Below are positions 1-8,257 of a DNA stretch of 46,561 bases, one piece after another. Made by a program: the position numbers and the translations under genes. The DNA is taken from the NCBI GenBank assembly GCA_003669555.1, contig QWOS01000027.1, positions 1 to 46,561 of the forward strand. Direction: 5' to 3'. This stretch comes from Planctomycetota bacterium (lineage in GTDB: Bacteria > Planctomycetota > Planctomycetia > Gemmatales > Gemmataceae). Under the pieces are notes generated by a model. The model was not told the origin of the DNA and searched no databases. It worked only from the letters and a program-made list of their open reading frames with translations. How positions within the stretch are numbered: the first letter of the stretch is position 1; each line of letters opens with the position of its first letter.

Positions 1-890
1 CGCCGGTTGGCAGCAAGGAAGACCTGCAGGATACTCTCCGGGAGATTCGCCGGCTGTCCCCTGCAGCGGTGGTGGTGGATTCCCCTAATGCGGGTGAAGA
101 TTATCTCCGTAGTTTGGAGAAGGCCGCGCCGCTGGTGGTTTCTCTGGACCATCATGCCGCCCACCGGTTCCCCAGCCGCATGGTGATCAATCCCCTGCTT
201 GGGCCGGGGCGCGAGGAATATTCTCACGGCGAGAAGACGCAACTGTTGTTGGGTGAACGCTATGCGCTGGTCCGTAGTGAGGTCCGCCGGCTAAGGCAGA
301 TGCGCTCCCAGGAGCCCCAGGGCCCTCTCCGGGTGGCAGTAGCTCTCTCCGAGCACGACCCGCTGGGGCAAACGGCCAGGGTGGTGCAGGAGCTGTTGCA
401 GTGCAAGGGCGTGGAGAAGGTGGATGTGTTGGCCCGTGCCCACCATATGGGGATTGATTTGCTGCGCGAGATGGCAGCCGAGGGGGGTTGTGGCGCCGGT
501 AAGCTGGAAGTGGCTGTCGAGACCAATGAGGTGTCGCAGAAACTGGTTCGCTGCCATGCGGCGATCACCTGCGGCTCGGCGTGGTCTCTCGAGCTGGCCT
601 GCATCGGCGTGCCACAACTGTTGCTGGTGCAGGATGAGGCTTTCTGGCCCACGGCTCGACGGCTAGAGGAAGAAGGGGCCGCCACTTGTCTCGGTTCGAT
701 GGAGACCATCAATTTCCAGGTGTTCCGGAAGGCTGTAACCGATCTTCTGGAGGATCCCATGGAGCGTCAGGCAATGGCCCGCTACGGTCGTCAGCTTATC
801 GACGGTCGCGGTCCTGACCGGGTGATTTTGGCTCTGGAGGTTCTTCTGCACCCATATCGTCAGATCCTGTCCCTGGCCGATGCCGCCTGA
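1..890 (+). CDS. PseG/SpsG-like nucleotide-sugar hydrolase or glycosyltransferase, C-terminal part
   Basis: The frame is open from base 3, so the gene begins upstream of the window and about 295 codons are present. The residues around VSLDHHA, followed by VINPLLG and LLLGERYALVRSEV, match the pattern of PseG/SpsG proteins (UDP-sugar hydrolase of pseudaminic acid synthesis, or spore-coat SpsG), in which a 'lLG..YalLrpeF' segment ends the N-terminal Rossmann half. The C-terminal half has AITCGSAWSLELACIGVP, the usual GT-B donor-site region with a small-residue turn and a downstream GVP. The family acts in the cytoplasm on nucleotide-activated sugars. The true partner genes lie outside the window, so the exact sugar cannot be named. 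A strong terminator follows 20 bases after the stop. The assignment rests on motif recognition only. Confidence 0.7.
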   Translation, partial: PVGSKEDLQDTLREIRRLSPAAVVVDSPNAGEDYLRSLEKAAPLVVSLDHHAAHRFPSRMVINPLLGPGREEYSHGEKTQLLLGERYALVRSEVRRLRQMRSQEPQGPLRVAVALSEHDPLGQTARVVQELLQCKGVEKVDVLARAHHMGIDLLREMAAEGGCGAGKLEVAVETNEVSQKLVRCHAAITCGSAWSLELACIGVPQLLLVQDEAFWPTARRLEEEGAATCLGSMETINFQVFRKAVTDLLEDPMERQAMARYGRQLIDGRGPDRVILALEVLLHPYRQILSLADAA

Positions 891-910
891 GCCGGCATCG
901 CAAGAAAAAA

Positions 911-949
911 CCAGTAGCCCCCGGGAAGTATTTTCCGGGGGCTTTTTTT
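911..949 (+). terminator. Rho-independent terminator after the PseG-like gene
   Basis: A perfect 9-bp stem, AGCCCCCGG (916-924) with CCGGGGGCT (935-943), closes a 10-base loop and runs directly into seven T residues (943-949). It lies 25 bases after the stop codon and ends the upstream transcription unit. Confidence 0.9.
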
Positions 950-1141
950 ATGTGGCCGGGAACGATTTTCCGCAAATTTTCCGGGAATTCTTCGGTAGAA
1001 TCCCGTACTGTCAGGGGCGGATGGTGCGGTCGGGTTCATCCGACATGGCCAACCCCTTGCACGCCGGCTGCACATACCCGATGCTAGGAAGTATCTCAGG
1101 GGTTTATCCCGGGGTGGTTGGTCATTCAGGGGAGTGCTGTC

Positions 1142-2161
1142 ATGCTGAAGGGGTTGATGCTGGGACTTGCCGCTATGGTGCTGGGTGGCGATCCATGGGT
1201 GGTCTACCCTGGGCAGGGGGCTGACAAGGCGGGTGCCGGCAAGAAAATTGTGCTGGTTAGCGGTGACGAGGAATATCGCTCCGAAGAGGCCCTGCCTCAA
1301 TTGGGGCGCATGCTGGCCAGGCATCATGGCTTCCAATGCGTGGTACTCTTCGCAATCGACCCGAAAACGGGTGAGATCAACCCGAACGTGAACAACAACA
1401 TCCCGGGGCTGGAAAATCTGGCCGATGCCGACCTGATGATTATCGCCACCCGCTTCCGCGACTTGCCACCCCAACAGATGGCCCATATTGATGCTTTCCT
1501 GAAACTGGGCAAGCCTGTGATCGGCCTGCGTACCGCCACCCATGCCTTCAATATGGGCAAGGACCACCCCTATGCCCGCTACGGCAATGGCTACAACGGG
1601 CCCGACAAGGCCTGGGCAGACGGAGGCTTTGGCCGTATGGTTCTAGGTGAAAAATGGATCAGCCATCATGGTGACCACGGTTCACAAGCCACCCGCGGTC
1701 GCACCGCTCCCGGGGCTGACGAGCACCCCATTCTGATCGGTATCAAAGACGGTGCGGTTTTTGGCCCCACCGATGTTTACGGGGTGCGCCTGCCGCTCCC
1801 TGGTGATTCCAGGCCGTTGTTGCTGGGAGAGGTGGTGGCTGGCATGAAAGCCGGAGACCCTCCCCTGGCAGGAAAACGGAACGAGCCCATGATGCCTGTC
1901 GCCTGGTCGAAAACCTACCAGGCCCCGGGTGGCACTGCCAAGGGGCGGGTTTTCAATACCACCATGGGTGCCTCGCAAGACATGGAAAACGAAGCCTTTC
2001 GCAGACTGCTGGTCAATGCCACCTACTGGGCAGTGGGCCTGGAGGGGAAGATTACGCCAGCCGCCGAGGTGGGGATTGTAGGCAAATTCAAACCCACCCG
2101 GTTTTCCTTCAACGGCTACACCAAGGGCGTCAAGCCAGCCGACCTGGCTGGTTGGGAATGA
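1142..2161 (+). CDS. Exported ThuA-like domain protein
   Basis: The 339-residue product starts at 1142, where AGGGGAG lies 7 bases upstream; an in-frame earlier codon at 1118 has no such site. The N-terminus is a hydrophobic signal-type segment (MLKGLMLGLAAMVLGG). The mature part begins KKIVLVSGDEEYRSEEALPQ and continues with 'LMIIATRFRDLPPQQ' and 'GKPVIGLRTATHAF', the class-I-glutamine-amidotransferase-like fold of ThuA (trehalose utilisation) proteins. The family is greatly expanded in planctomycetes and usually sits near heme-binding or Gfo/Idh/MocA genes; its reaction there is unknown. The position normally held by the amidotransferase Cys reads GLRTATHAF, with no Cys, as is common in ThuA proteins. 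The next gene follows after 53 bases with its own ribosome site, so the two may be co-transcribed. Confidence 0.85.
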   Translation: MLKGLMLGLAAMVLGGDPWVVYPGQGADKAGAGKKIVLVSGDEEYRSEEALPQLGRMLARHHGFQCVVLFAIDPKTGEINPNVNNNIPGLENLADADLMIIATRFRDLPPQQMAHIDAFLKLGKPVIGLRTATHAFNMGKDHPYARYGNGYNGPDKAWADGGFGRMVLGEKWISHHGDHGSQATRGRTAPGADEHPILIGIKDGAVFGPTDVYGVRLPLPGDSRPLLLGEVVAGMKAGDPPLAGKRNEPMMPVAWSKTYQAPGGTAKGRVFNTTMGASQDMENEAFRRLLVNATYWAVGLEGKITPAAEVGIVGKFKPTRFSFNGYTKGVKPADLAGWE

Positions 2162-2214
2162 TCCGTTCAAAAGTTTCAGGGTGATTGAAAACGACCAATG
2201 CAGGAGGACGACCG

Positions 2215-3345
2215 ATGGCTCGATGGGGTATTAGCGGATTGGCTTTGGGGATGGCCGCGCTGGCCATGGGACAGGCGGCTGCGGCTGAGCATGACCTGTA
2301 TGTGGGAACCTACACGGGCAAGGTGTCGAAAGGCATCTACCGCTTGCGTTTCAATGATGCCACCGGCAAGCTGGGCGCACCGGAACTGGCGGCGGAAATG
2401 GGCAACCCGTCCTTTCTGGCAATTGATCCGGCCCGGAAACTGCTGGTGGCCGTGGGGGAGATGGACCGGCCCCGGCTGGGGGGTGGCGTTCGCTCTTACA
2501 GCATTGGCGCGGAGGGCAAGCTGACAGCCATCAACGAACAGCCCACCCAGGGGGGCGGGCCGTGCCATGTGAGCATCCATCCCTCCGGAAAAGTGGTGCT
2601 GGTAGCCAACTACGGGGGCGGAAGCGTGGCTTCCTTCCCGCTCGATGCCGATGGCAAGCTGGGACCGGCGGGAAGCTTTATCCAGCATGAGGGGTCAGGC
2701 CCCAACAAGGACCGGCAGGAAAAGGCCCACGCCCACTCCATCAATGTCGATCCCTCCGGCAAGTATGCGCTGGCGGCCGACCTGGGAGCGGACAAGGTGT
2801 TCGTTTACAAAATAGATCTGGATAACGCAAAACTGATTCCCGCGGGCTCGGTGGACATTGCCCCGGGTTCCGGTCCCAGGCACCTTTGTTTCGACCCTGA
2901 TGGCAAGACTGCCCGGGTGATCAACGAGCTGAAAAACACCATCACCAGCCTGCGCTGGGATGCTGCTGCCGGCAAGCTCGAGGCTTTCCAGACAACTTCC
3001 ACGCTGCCAAAAGGCTTTCAGCGGGAAAGCTACACCGCCGAGGTGGTGGCGCACCCGACTGGCAAGTTCATCTACGGCTCCAATCGCCGGGGAGACAGTA
3101 TCGCCGCGCTCACCGTCGGTGAGGACGGCAAGCTTACCCTGGCCGGGTTCGCCAGTGATGGGGTGAAGGAGCCGCGCAACTTCATCGTCGATTCAACGGG
3201 CAAATGGCTGCTGGTGGGGAGCCAGAATGGTGACACTATTGTGGTTTTTCCGATTGATGCAACCACTGGGGTTCCAGGACCTGACGGGGTGCAGGTGAAG
3301 GTGCCATCGCCTGTGTGTCTGCGGCTGCTGCCTGTCGGTCGTTGA
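2215..3345 (+). CDS. Exported lactonase, 6-phosphogluconolactonase-like (YbhE type) beta-propeller
   Basis: The start at 2215 is supported by AGGAGG at 2202-2207. A signal peptide (MARWGISGLALGMAALAMGQ then AAAAEHD) precedes the mature start LYVGTYTGKVSKGIYRL, typical of the seven-bladed Pgl/YbhE lactonase family. Blade-like repeats are visible: GNPSFLAIDPARKLLVA, GPCHVSIHPSGKVVLVANYG, HAHSINVDPSGKYALAADLG, GPRHLCFDPDGKTARVINE, AEVVAHPTGKFIYGSNR and EPRNFIVDSTGKWLLVGSQ. The conserved His of HAHSINVDP and the Arg-His of GPRHL fit the family active site. The cytoplasmic enzyme hydrolyses 6-phosphogluconolactone, but this copy is secreted, so a different lactone or sugar substrate is likely. Length (376 aa) is normal for the family. 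Confidence 0.9.
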   Translation: MARWGISGLALGMAALAMGQAAAAEHDLYVGTYTGKVSKGIYRLRFNDATGKLGAPELAAEMGNPSFLAIDPARKLLVAVGEMDRPRLGGGVRSYSIGAEGKLTAINEQPTQGGGPCHVSIHPSGKVVLVANYGGGSVASFPLDADGKLGPAGSFIQHEGSGPNKDRQEKAHAHSINVDPSGKYALAADLGADKVFVYKIDLDNAKLIPAGSVDIAPGSGPRHLCFDPDGKTARVINELKNTITSLRWDAAAGKLEAFQTTSTLPKGFQRESYTAEVVAHPTGKFIYGSNRRGDSIAALTVGEDGKLTLAGFASDGVKEPRNFIVDSTGKWLLVGSQNGDTIVVFPIDATTGVPGPDGVQVKVPSPVCLRLLPVGR

Positions 3346-3359
3346 CCGGGGGCGTAAGA

Positions 3360-3461
3360 ATGGGAATGACAGGAATAAGCCTGCTGATTCTTGCCTGCCT
3401 GGGTTGGGTAGTCCTTCCTTTTGCCTATATGGTCTGGCGGCTGATCGCCTTTGGAGGTTGA
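3360..3461 (+). CDS. Possible small single-pass membrane protein (33 aa)
   Basis: ATG at 3360 opens a 33-codon frame that encodes one strongly hydrophobic segment (SLLILACLGWVVLPFAYMVW) followed by a short charged end. It lies in the 119-base gap between the lactonase and the isochorismatase genes, and its last codons contain the GGAGG that serves as ribosome site of the next gene, a coupling-like arrangement. A G-rich stretch (GGGGGCG) lies just upstream of the ATG. No family is recognised. The coding claim rests on the hydrophobic pattern and position, so it is tentative. Confidence 0.4.
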   Translation: MGMTGISLLILACLGWVVLPFAYMVWRLIAFGG

Positions 3462-3464
3462 ATC

Positions 3465-4337
3465 ATGCTGATAATGGGAGCCTTGCTGATGATCGCTCAG
3501 CCTGTGGGAGGCGAAGCGGTCGAGTTACGATTGCAAAGCCGCGGGCCCGATGGCAAAGCCGGTGACCGCCCCTCGGCGTGGGATCCGAAAAAAACCGCGG
3601 TCATCGTGTGTGACATGTGGGACCTGCACCACTGCCTCAACGCGGTGCGCCGCGAAACCGAGATGGCTCCCCGGGCCGAAGCCTTCCTGAAGGCTGCCCG
3701 CGCCCGGGGCATGCTGATCATCCATGCCCCCAGCGACTGCATGAAGCCCTATGAGGGCACCCCCGGCCGCAAGCGTGCCCAGGCCGCGCCCAGGGCGACC
3801 GATCTGCCCGACGGAATTGGCGAGTGGTGCAGCAAAATTCCCCCCGAGGAGAAGGGGGTTTACCCGATCGATCAGTCCGACGGCGGCGAGGATGATGATC
3901 CCGCCGAGCACGCTGCCTGGGCCGTTGAGCTCAAGGGCAAGGGTTTGAATCCGCGCGCTCCTTGGACCCGCCAGACCGATCTGCTCACCATCGATCAGGA
4001 AAAAGACGCCATCACTGACTCTGGCGTGGAGGTCTGGAACCTGTTGCAGGCAAGAGGTATCGAACAGGTGCTCTTGCTGGGGGTCCATGTGAACATGTGC
4101 GTGGCCGGCCGCCCTTTTGGCTTGCGGCAAATGGTGAAAAACGGAAAAACCGTGGCGCTGGTGCGGGACCTGACTGACAGCATGTACAACCCGGGTTGCT
4201 GGCCCCATGTGCCGCATCAGCAGGGTACGGCGCTTTTCATTGCGCATCTGGAAAGGTATGTCTGCCCGACCATCACTTCCGACCAGATCCTGGGTGGCAA
4301 GCCTTTCACTTTCAAACCGGTGACGGGCAAGGACTGA
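3465..4337 (+). CDS. Isochorismatase-family cysteine hydrolase
   Basis: GGAGG at 3453-3457 is placed 7 bases before this ATG. After a short hydrophobic leader (MLIMGALLMIAQPVGG), which may be a signal peptide, the protein has the family catalytic triad pattern. Asp50 lies in VIVCDMWD, a Lys lies near 180 (DQEKDAITDSG) and the nucleophile Cys212 lies in GVHVNMCVAGRPFGLR. The family includes nicotinamidase, N-carbamoylsarcosine amidase and isochorismatase; the GxH.N.CV..RPfG type seen here belongs to a less characterised exported-looking branch. An insert of roughly 80 residues (about 90-170), rich in charged residues, lengthens it beyond the usual 180-220 residues. Substrate unknown. Confidence 0.85.
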   Translation: MLIMGALLMIAQPVGGEAVELRLQSRGPDGKAGDRPSAWDPKKTAVIVCDMWDLHHCLNAVRRETEMAPRAEAFLKAARARGMLIIHAPSDCMKPYEGTPGRKRAQAAPRATDLPDGIGEWCSKIPPEEKGVYPIDQSDGGEDDDPAEHAAWAVELKGKGLNPRAPWTRQTDLLTIDQEKDAITDSGVEVWNLLQARGIEQVLLLGVHVNMCVAGRPFGLRQMVKNGKTVALVRDLTDSMYNPGCWPHVPHQQGTALFIAHLERYVCPTITSDQILGGKPFTFKPVTGKD

Positions 4338-4391
4338 ATTCTGATTCCCGCCCGTATAATTGCGGGTTTCAGGATGGCTCTGGCTGACAGA

Positions 4392-4425
4392 CCCCGGAGC
4401 GGGTCGAAAACCTTCCGCTCCGGGG
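4392..4425 (+). terminator. 11-bp GC-rich inverted repeat upstream of the fae homologue
   Basis: CCCCGGAGCGG (4392-4402) pairs perfectly with CCGCTCCGGGG (4415-4425) across a 12-base loop. The flanking bases GACAG and CTGAC can extend the stem slightly. There is no T-tract, so it may be a 3' stabiliser of the isochorismatase mRNA, a Rho-dependent stop, or a leader hairpin for the gene starting at 4530. Confidence 0.5.
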
Positions 4426-4529
4426 CTGACACTTGGCGGCGAATCCCTAGATGAACAGTGGGTGGTGATGTTGCGCGCGGCCTCGCAAAGGCTTTGCCGC
4501 GCATTTCTGGATTTTCAGGGAGACAAGTC

Positions 4530-5126
4530 ATGGCAAAAGCACGCAAGACTCCGGCCAAGAAACCCGCCCCGTTCCGCGGGCGGGTGGGGATGCGCACCGC
4601 CGAGGCGCTGGTGGAGGGGGAACTCGACTATCTGTGCGCGGAGCCAGAAATCGTCATTGGCGAGCTCGATGGCCCGGTGGGCCAGGCCATGGCCATGCTG
4701 GTGGGTAACCAGGTACAGGGGCACACCAAGGTGTTCGCCATCCTCAACTCGGATGCCCAGGTGAAGCCGGCTACCCTCATGGTGAGCAAGGTCACGGTCA
4801 CCGGGGGGCGTTACACCAATATCCTCATGGGCACAGTGCAGGCGGGTATTGCCCATGGGGTGCTCGATGCGGTGCGGGCTGGCGACATTCCCAAAGCCAT
4901 GGCCGAAAAGCTGGGCATTATCTACTCTGTCTGGCTTGACCCGGCCATTTTGAAGGTGCCTGTCGGCAAGGTCGACCACGAGGCGCTGTTTCAGGTACAC
5001 CGTGAGGCAACCACCAAAGTCATTCGCAAGGCAATGCGTGGCGAACCCTCCATCGATTGGCTACTAGCCAACCAGGGCAAGGTAGAGCACTATTTCCATC
5101 AACTGGGTAAAGAGGGCAGTTTCTAG
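4530..5126 (+). CDS. Formaldehyde-activating enzyme (Fae) homologue
   Basis: The start at 4530 has AGGGAG 7 bases upstream (4517-4522). The upstream in-frame codon at 4458 lacks a ribosome site. The 198-residue product begins with a Lys/Ala/Pro-rich tail, then follows Fae of methylotrophs: EALVEGELD, IVIGELDGPVGQAMA, HTKVFAILN, KPATLMVSKVTV, AGIAHGVLDAV and HREATTKVIRKAMRGEP (about residues 25-175). Fae condenses formaldehyde with tetrahydromethanopterin in the cytoplasm. Planctomycetes are known to carry H4MPT-linked C1 genes, but none of the other pathway genes lie in this window. Aligned by eye to Methylorubrum Fae, the conserved His of 'AHIDLIIG' is Glu38 here (AEPEIVIG), so formaldehyde condensation may be lost or changed. 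It could be one of the Fae-like paralogues of unknown function. Confidence 0.8.
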   Translation: MAKARKTPAKKPAPFRGRVGMRTAEALVEGELDYLCAEPEIVIGELDGPVGQAMAMLVGNQVQGHTKVFAILNSDAQVKPATLMVSKVTVTGGRYTNILMGTVQAGIAHGVLDAVRAGDIPKAMAEKLGIIYSVWLDPAILKVPVGKVDHEALFQVHREATTKVIRKAMRGEPSIDWLLANQGKVEHYFHQLGKEGSF

Positions 5127-5207
5127 CCAGCCAAAAAAGTCCCCGCTTGATCCAGCCAAGGTGCCCGGGGTATGCAGACAACAGGATATTTCCTGGAGGT
5201 TGCGACC

Positions 5208-6497
5208 ATGGTTCTCCCGGTGCTTGTCTGGTGCTGTTTGACAGGCTCGGGCCAGGTTCCCGGGCAGGTGCAGCGGCAGCCGGTGGCAGGCGAGGCTGTT
5301 TTGGCGCTTTCCAAGGTGGTCAAAGTAGTCTTTCAGGCGCGAGGCCCGGTGCATGAGGCCTATGCCTCGGCGGGTGGTCAGGCTCTGGCCAACCCGGAAA
5401 CGCCTGGGGAACCCCCCGCTCCTCTGGTGGAGTTGCCACCCGGTCCGGGGGCGAGTCCCACACAGGCATGGATCCCAGGCTATTGGGAAATGGATGCCGA
5501 AACGAACAACTGGTTATGGGTGACCGGGTGCTGGCGGGAGGCACCCATCGGCTATGCCTGGCTACCCGGCTACTGGATCGCTACCCGGGGCGGGCGATGG
5601 CGGCGCGTGAGTGGCTGCTGGTTGCGTGGTGTTGGTGATTCCTTCCAGGTGGAATACACGACACCACAGCCATCGATGCCGAGGATGAGCCCGCCTCCCC
5701 AACTGGACCTGCGTGATCCGCGCAACAAAAACCTGGTGTATGTGCCGGGAGCCTGGGATTGGCTGGGCACCTCGTACCAATGGCGGGCGGGGCGCCTTGA
5801 GCGCTTCAGTCCGGGCCAGGTATGGCAGGGGCCGCGGCAGATCTGGACGCCTGGCGGTGTCCTGGCGGTGCCCGGACATCTGGATCATGCGCTCGCGGCA
5901 CGGGGTGTGGCTTACGCGCCAGCGTTGCTGGTGCCTGAGACAAACCCCTCTGCGGGTAGCAAGACCGCAGCTCGGGGGGCGGCTCCGGTGGAAATAGTGG
6001 TGGAGCCTGCCGGGGTGTGGAATGCCAACGCCTGGATGGAGTCTTCATGGAGGGACAAACGGGGAAATTATTTATTTGGCGACTATTATAACCCGGTTTG
6101 GGTTAAAAACGGTCTGGCCACGGCCCGGGACGCCCGCAGGCGGTATGGCGACCCCTGGCTGCAATTGATCGAGGAGGAGGCAGGCCTGGATGCCACCACA
6201 TTGCGGCGGTTGACTCTGGAGCATAACGAGCGCATCCAGGGCAGACTCAAGCCACCCTCCCGGCTATTCACCGGGAAACAACCGGCGGAAGGCGAAGTGT
6301 CCCTGGTGTTGCCAGTCAGCCAACTCAGTCAGGCGGACCCGGTTCGGATTGCATGTGTCGCCAGTGCCCGGCAGCAGACTATCCGGCTCAGTCGTTTGGC
6401 CGATGCCCGGGCACTGGCGGAAAAACAACACCTGGAAGGGAAGCGTATCCAGTTGCAAACCCCTCCTGAAACAGTACGGCAGGACAGCACCCCGTAA
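5208..6497 (+). CDS. Exported WxxGxW-repeat protein
   Basis: The start at 5208 has GGAGG 8 bases upstream (5195-5199). A hydrophobic N-terminus (MVLPVLVWCCLTGSG) suggests export, possibly as a lipoprotein. From residue 88 there is a run of W/Y-x-x-G-x-W units: WIPGYW (88-93), WVTGCW (104-109), WLPGYW (118-123), RVSGCW (133-138), and later YVPGAW plus the weaker WTPGG and AVPGH. This is the YXWGXW/WXXGXW repeat family, abundant in planctomycetes and thought to bind surfaces or carbohydrates; function not established. A C-terminal stretch of about 150 residues is helical and charged, with no repeat. The next gene, another surface-type protein, lies 192 bases downstream. Confidence 0.75.
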   Translation: MVLPVLVWCCLTGSGQVPGQVQRQPVAGEAVLALSKVVKVVFQARGPVHEAYASAGGQALANPETPGEPPAPLVELPPGPGASPTQAWIPGYWEMDAETNNWLWVTGCWREAPIGYAWLPGYWIATRGGRWRRVSGCWLRGVGDSFQVEYTTPQPSMPRMSPPPQLDLRDPRNKNLVYVPGAWDWLGTSYQWRAGRLERFSPGQVWQGPRQIWTPGGVLAVPGHLDHALAARGVAYAPALLVPETNPSAGSKTAARGAAPVEIVVEPAGVWNANAWMESSWRDKRGNYLFGDYYNPVWVKNGLATARDARRRYGDPWLQLIEEEAGLDATTLRRLTLEHNERIQGRLKPPSRLFTGKQPAEGEVSLVLPVSQLSQADPVRIACVASARQQTIRLSRLADARALAEKQHLEGKRIQLQTPPETVRQDSTP

Positions 6498-6689
6498 AAT
6501 TGATGCAATCGATAGTCTCGCTAAAGATTTTACCAGCATACCCTGCCTTTGCTATTGTCTCTGTTTTTTCGATTTTATCCAGCCTTCTTATTTAAACTCT
6601 GAGGCATAATGGCGTGGCGATGACTTGACTGGTGACGGGGGTGGAACCGTCCTGGTGCAGTCTCCAAGCCATTTTCCGGAGAGTTTTTT

Positions 6690-7865
6690 ATGATGTGGAA
6701 ATATTCCCTGGCTTATGTGGCCGGGTTGGGTCTGGCAGGAATGGCCATGGCTGACCAGGCAGCCGCCGCTGGGAAAGGCCAGGCAGCAGCCCAGGTTCCC
6801 GCCCAGGCAGCACAAGCACCCGCTCAGGCACCGCAGGCACCTCAGGCACCCAGAACCCGCCGCATCATTGTCAAAGAATGTGTGCCTGAAACCTATGAGG
6901 CCAAAGTCATCTCCTACCAGAACGAGATGGTTGACCAGAATGTCCGCGTGCCACGCAAGGTGATGGTGGAGGAAACCCGCCAGCGTCCGGTGGTTGATAC
7001 CGAATGGGTCACCGAGATGCGCGATTGTCGGCGCACGGTGGTTGATTGCGTTCCCACCGAGGAAACGCGTACCGTCTATCGCAAAGTGACCACTTGCCAG
7101 CCGGTAACCACCATCAAGCGGACGGTGGTGGATAACGGTCAGTGGGAATGCATGGAAGTGCCCACCCTGTGCCATCAACTCAAAGAGGCCTTCCGTTCCA
7201 AGCACGGTTGCCGCAAATGCGATTCCAGCATCTACCAGCCCATGATCGACACCTGCTGGGATAGCGGTTACGCCCCCTACTCCGGCAAGGGTTCCTACTC
7301 CTCGGTCAAGGGTGGCTCCATCAAGGGCGGTTCCGTCTCGATGAAAGGCTGCGACCCTGTCCAGGCCCCATGCGAGTGCGAGAAGCCGGTGCCAACCCGC
7401 ACCGTCAAGGTTTGGAAGCCATGCCCCCAGGTGGTTGAAACCCCTTGCACCAAAATGGTGCGTGTGACCGAGTGTGTGCCCGAGACGGTGACGGTGTGTG
7501 TGAACAAAAAGGTTTATCGCACCGAGATTGATCAGAAGCCTGTCAAGGTCTGCAAGAAGTCGATGCGCATGGAATCGTATTGCGTGCAAGTCTGCAAAAC
7601 GGAATGGACCACTGAGACACGCCAGGTGTGTCGCAAGGTGCCAGTTGAGTCTTACGAGACCCGTACCCGCTATGTGGTGCGCTGCACCGAGCAGGAAGTT
7701 GCGATCGAAGATTGCCAGCCCTGCGACAATCTGTGCGACCTGGGTTGTGATCTGGGTTGTGGCAAACTGGCCCGCCTGGCCAGCCGCGTCAAGGCCCACA
7801 AGATTCACAGCTTCCCTGTGGCCAGCAGCTATGTGCCGTCCGCCCAGGGTTGCGGCTGCAAATAA
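6690..7865 (+). CDS. Cysteine-rich repeat protein, likely cell-surface structural protein
   Basis: CGGAGAG (6677-6683) precedes the double ATG at 6690/6693. The 391-residue product has a signal peptide, then an Ala/Gln/Pro linker built from AQAPQAPQ-type units. Next come many short repeats of the type T-R-x-V-x-x-C-x-P or E-x-C-V-P-E (ECVPETYE, DCVPTEETRTVYRKVTTCQP, ECVPETVTVCVNKKVYRTE). I count about 28 Cys, many spaced for inter-chain or intra-chain disulfides, and the protein ends GCGCK. A Ser/Gly/Lys segment (GSYSSVKGGSIKGGS) divides the two repeat blocks. The repeats recall the Cys-rich 'YTV'-type proteins described from planctomycete cell walls. Inference: a disulfide-linked envelope protein. 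It is a single gene ending in a strong terminator. Confidence 0.75.
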   Translation: MMWKYSLAYVAGLGLAGMAMADQAAAAGKGQAAAQVPAQAAQAPAQAPQAPQAPRTRRIIVKECVPETYEAKVISYQNEMVDQNVRVPRKVMVEETRQRPVVDTEWVTEMRDCRRTVVDCVPTEETRTVYRKVTTCQPVTTIKRTVVDNGQWECMEVPTLCHQLKEAFRSKHGCRKCDSSIYQPMIDTCWDSGYAPYSGKGSYSSVKGGSIKGGSVSMKGCDPVQAPCECEKPVPTRTVKVWKPCPQVVETPCTKMVRVTECVPETVTVCVNKKVYRTEIDQKPVKVCKKSMRMESYCVQVCKTEWTTETRQVCRKVPVESYETRTRYVVRCTEQEVAIEDCQPCDNLCDLGCDLGCGKLARLASRVKAHKIHSFPVASSYVPSAQGCGCK

Positions 7866-7889
7866 TTGTACCGCACTGGCGGAATAGAT

Positions 7890-7936
7890 AATGGAAGCGG
7901 GCGGTGGAGTTCTCCACCGCCCGCTTCCATTTTATT
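7890..7936 (+). terminator. Strong terminator after the Cys-rich protein gene
   Basis: Bases 7890-7909 pair perfectly over 20 bp with 7912-7931 (core GCGGGCGGTGGAG with CTCCACCGCCCGC), with a minimal loop, followed by TTTATT. The symmetry is so complete that it may also act on the opposite strand. Confidence 0.9.
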
Positions 7937-8257
7937 CGGGTGGTCCAAAGATGCAGGCCACCTGCAAGGTCTTGGTGTTGATGGTTTGTAGGGGAGTCGT
8001 CCGGCAGGGTGCGTGATGGTCTGGACTTTGGGGGCCTTCAAGATGGATTATCTGGATTCAGAACGCAAGGGACACTACCCCCAAGCCATTTTTCTGGCCA
8101 CGGGCGGAACCCCCTGAGCGCTTTGGAATCCCTCCATTATGCGGGCACTGATGGGGGAAGAAGTCATCTTTCCCTGGCATGGCTTTATCCAGCGGGTGCC
8201 AGCGATGCAACAACTCCGCGCCAATCGCATGGGGAACGGTTCGGTCATCCTGGGTGG
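7937..8257. other. Intergenic region between converging genes, no gene supported
   Basis: The open frames here lack recognisable domains and have no convincing ribosome site. They overlap the 3' end of the opposite-strand SUMF1-like gene. I see no second terminator for the - strand gene. Confidence 0.5.

Noticed and set aside
4354-4359. Perfect TATAAT upstream of the Fae homologue
   Set aside because: No -35-like hexamer at a suitable distance and it sits within a small stem; not called as a promoter.
7321-7350. Short direct repeats in the Ser/Gly/Lys segment considered as a CRISPR or tandem element
   Set aside because: They are codon-level repeats of Lys-Gly-Gly-Ser within the Cys-rich gene.
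6588-7808. 406-codon His-rich - strand frame opposite the Cys-rich gene
   Set aside because: It mirrors the repeats of the + strand gene, which has a signal peptide, ribosome site and terminator in the right direction.
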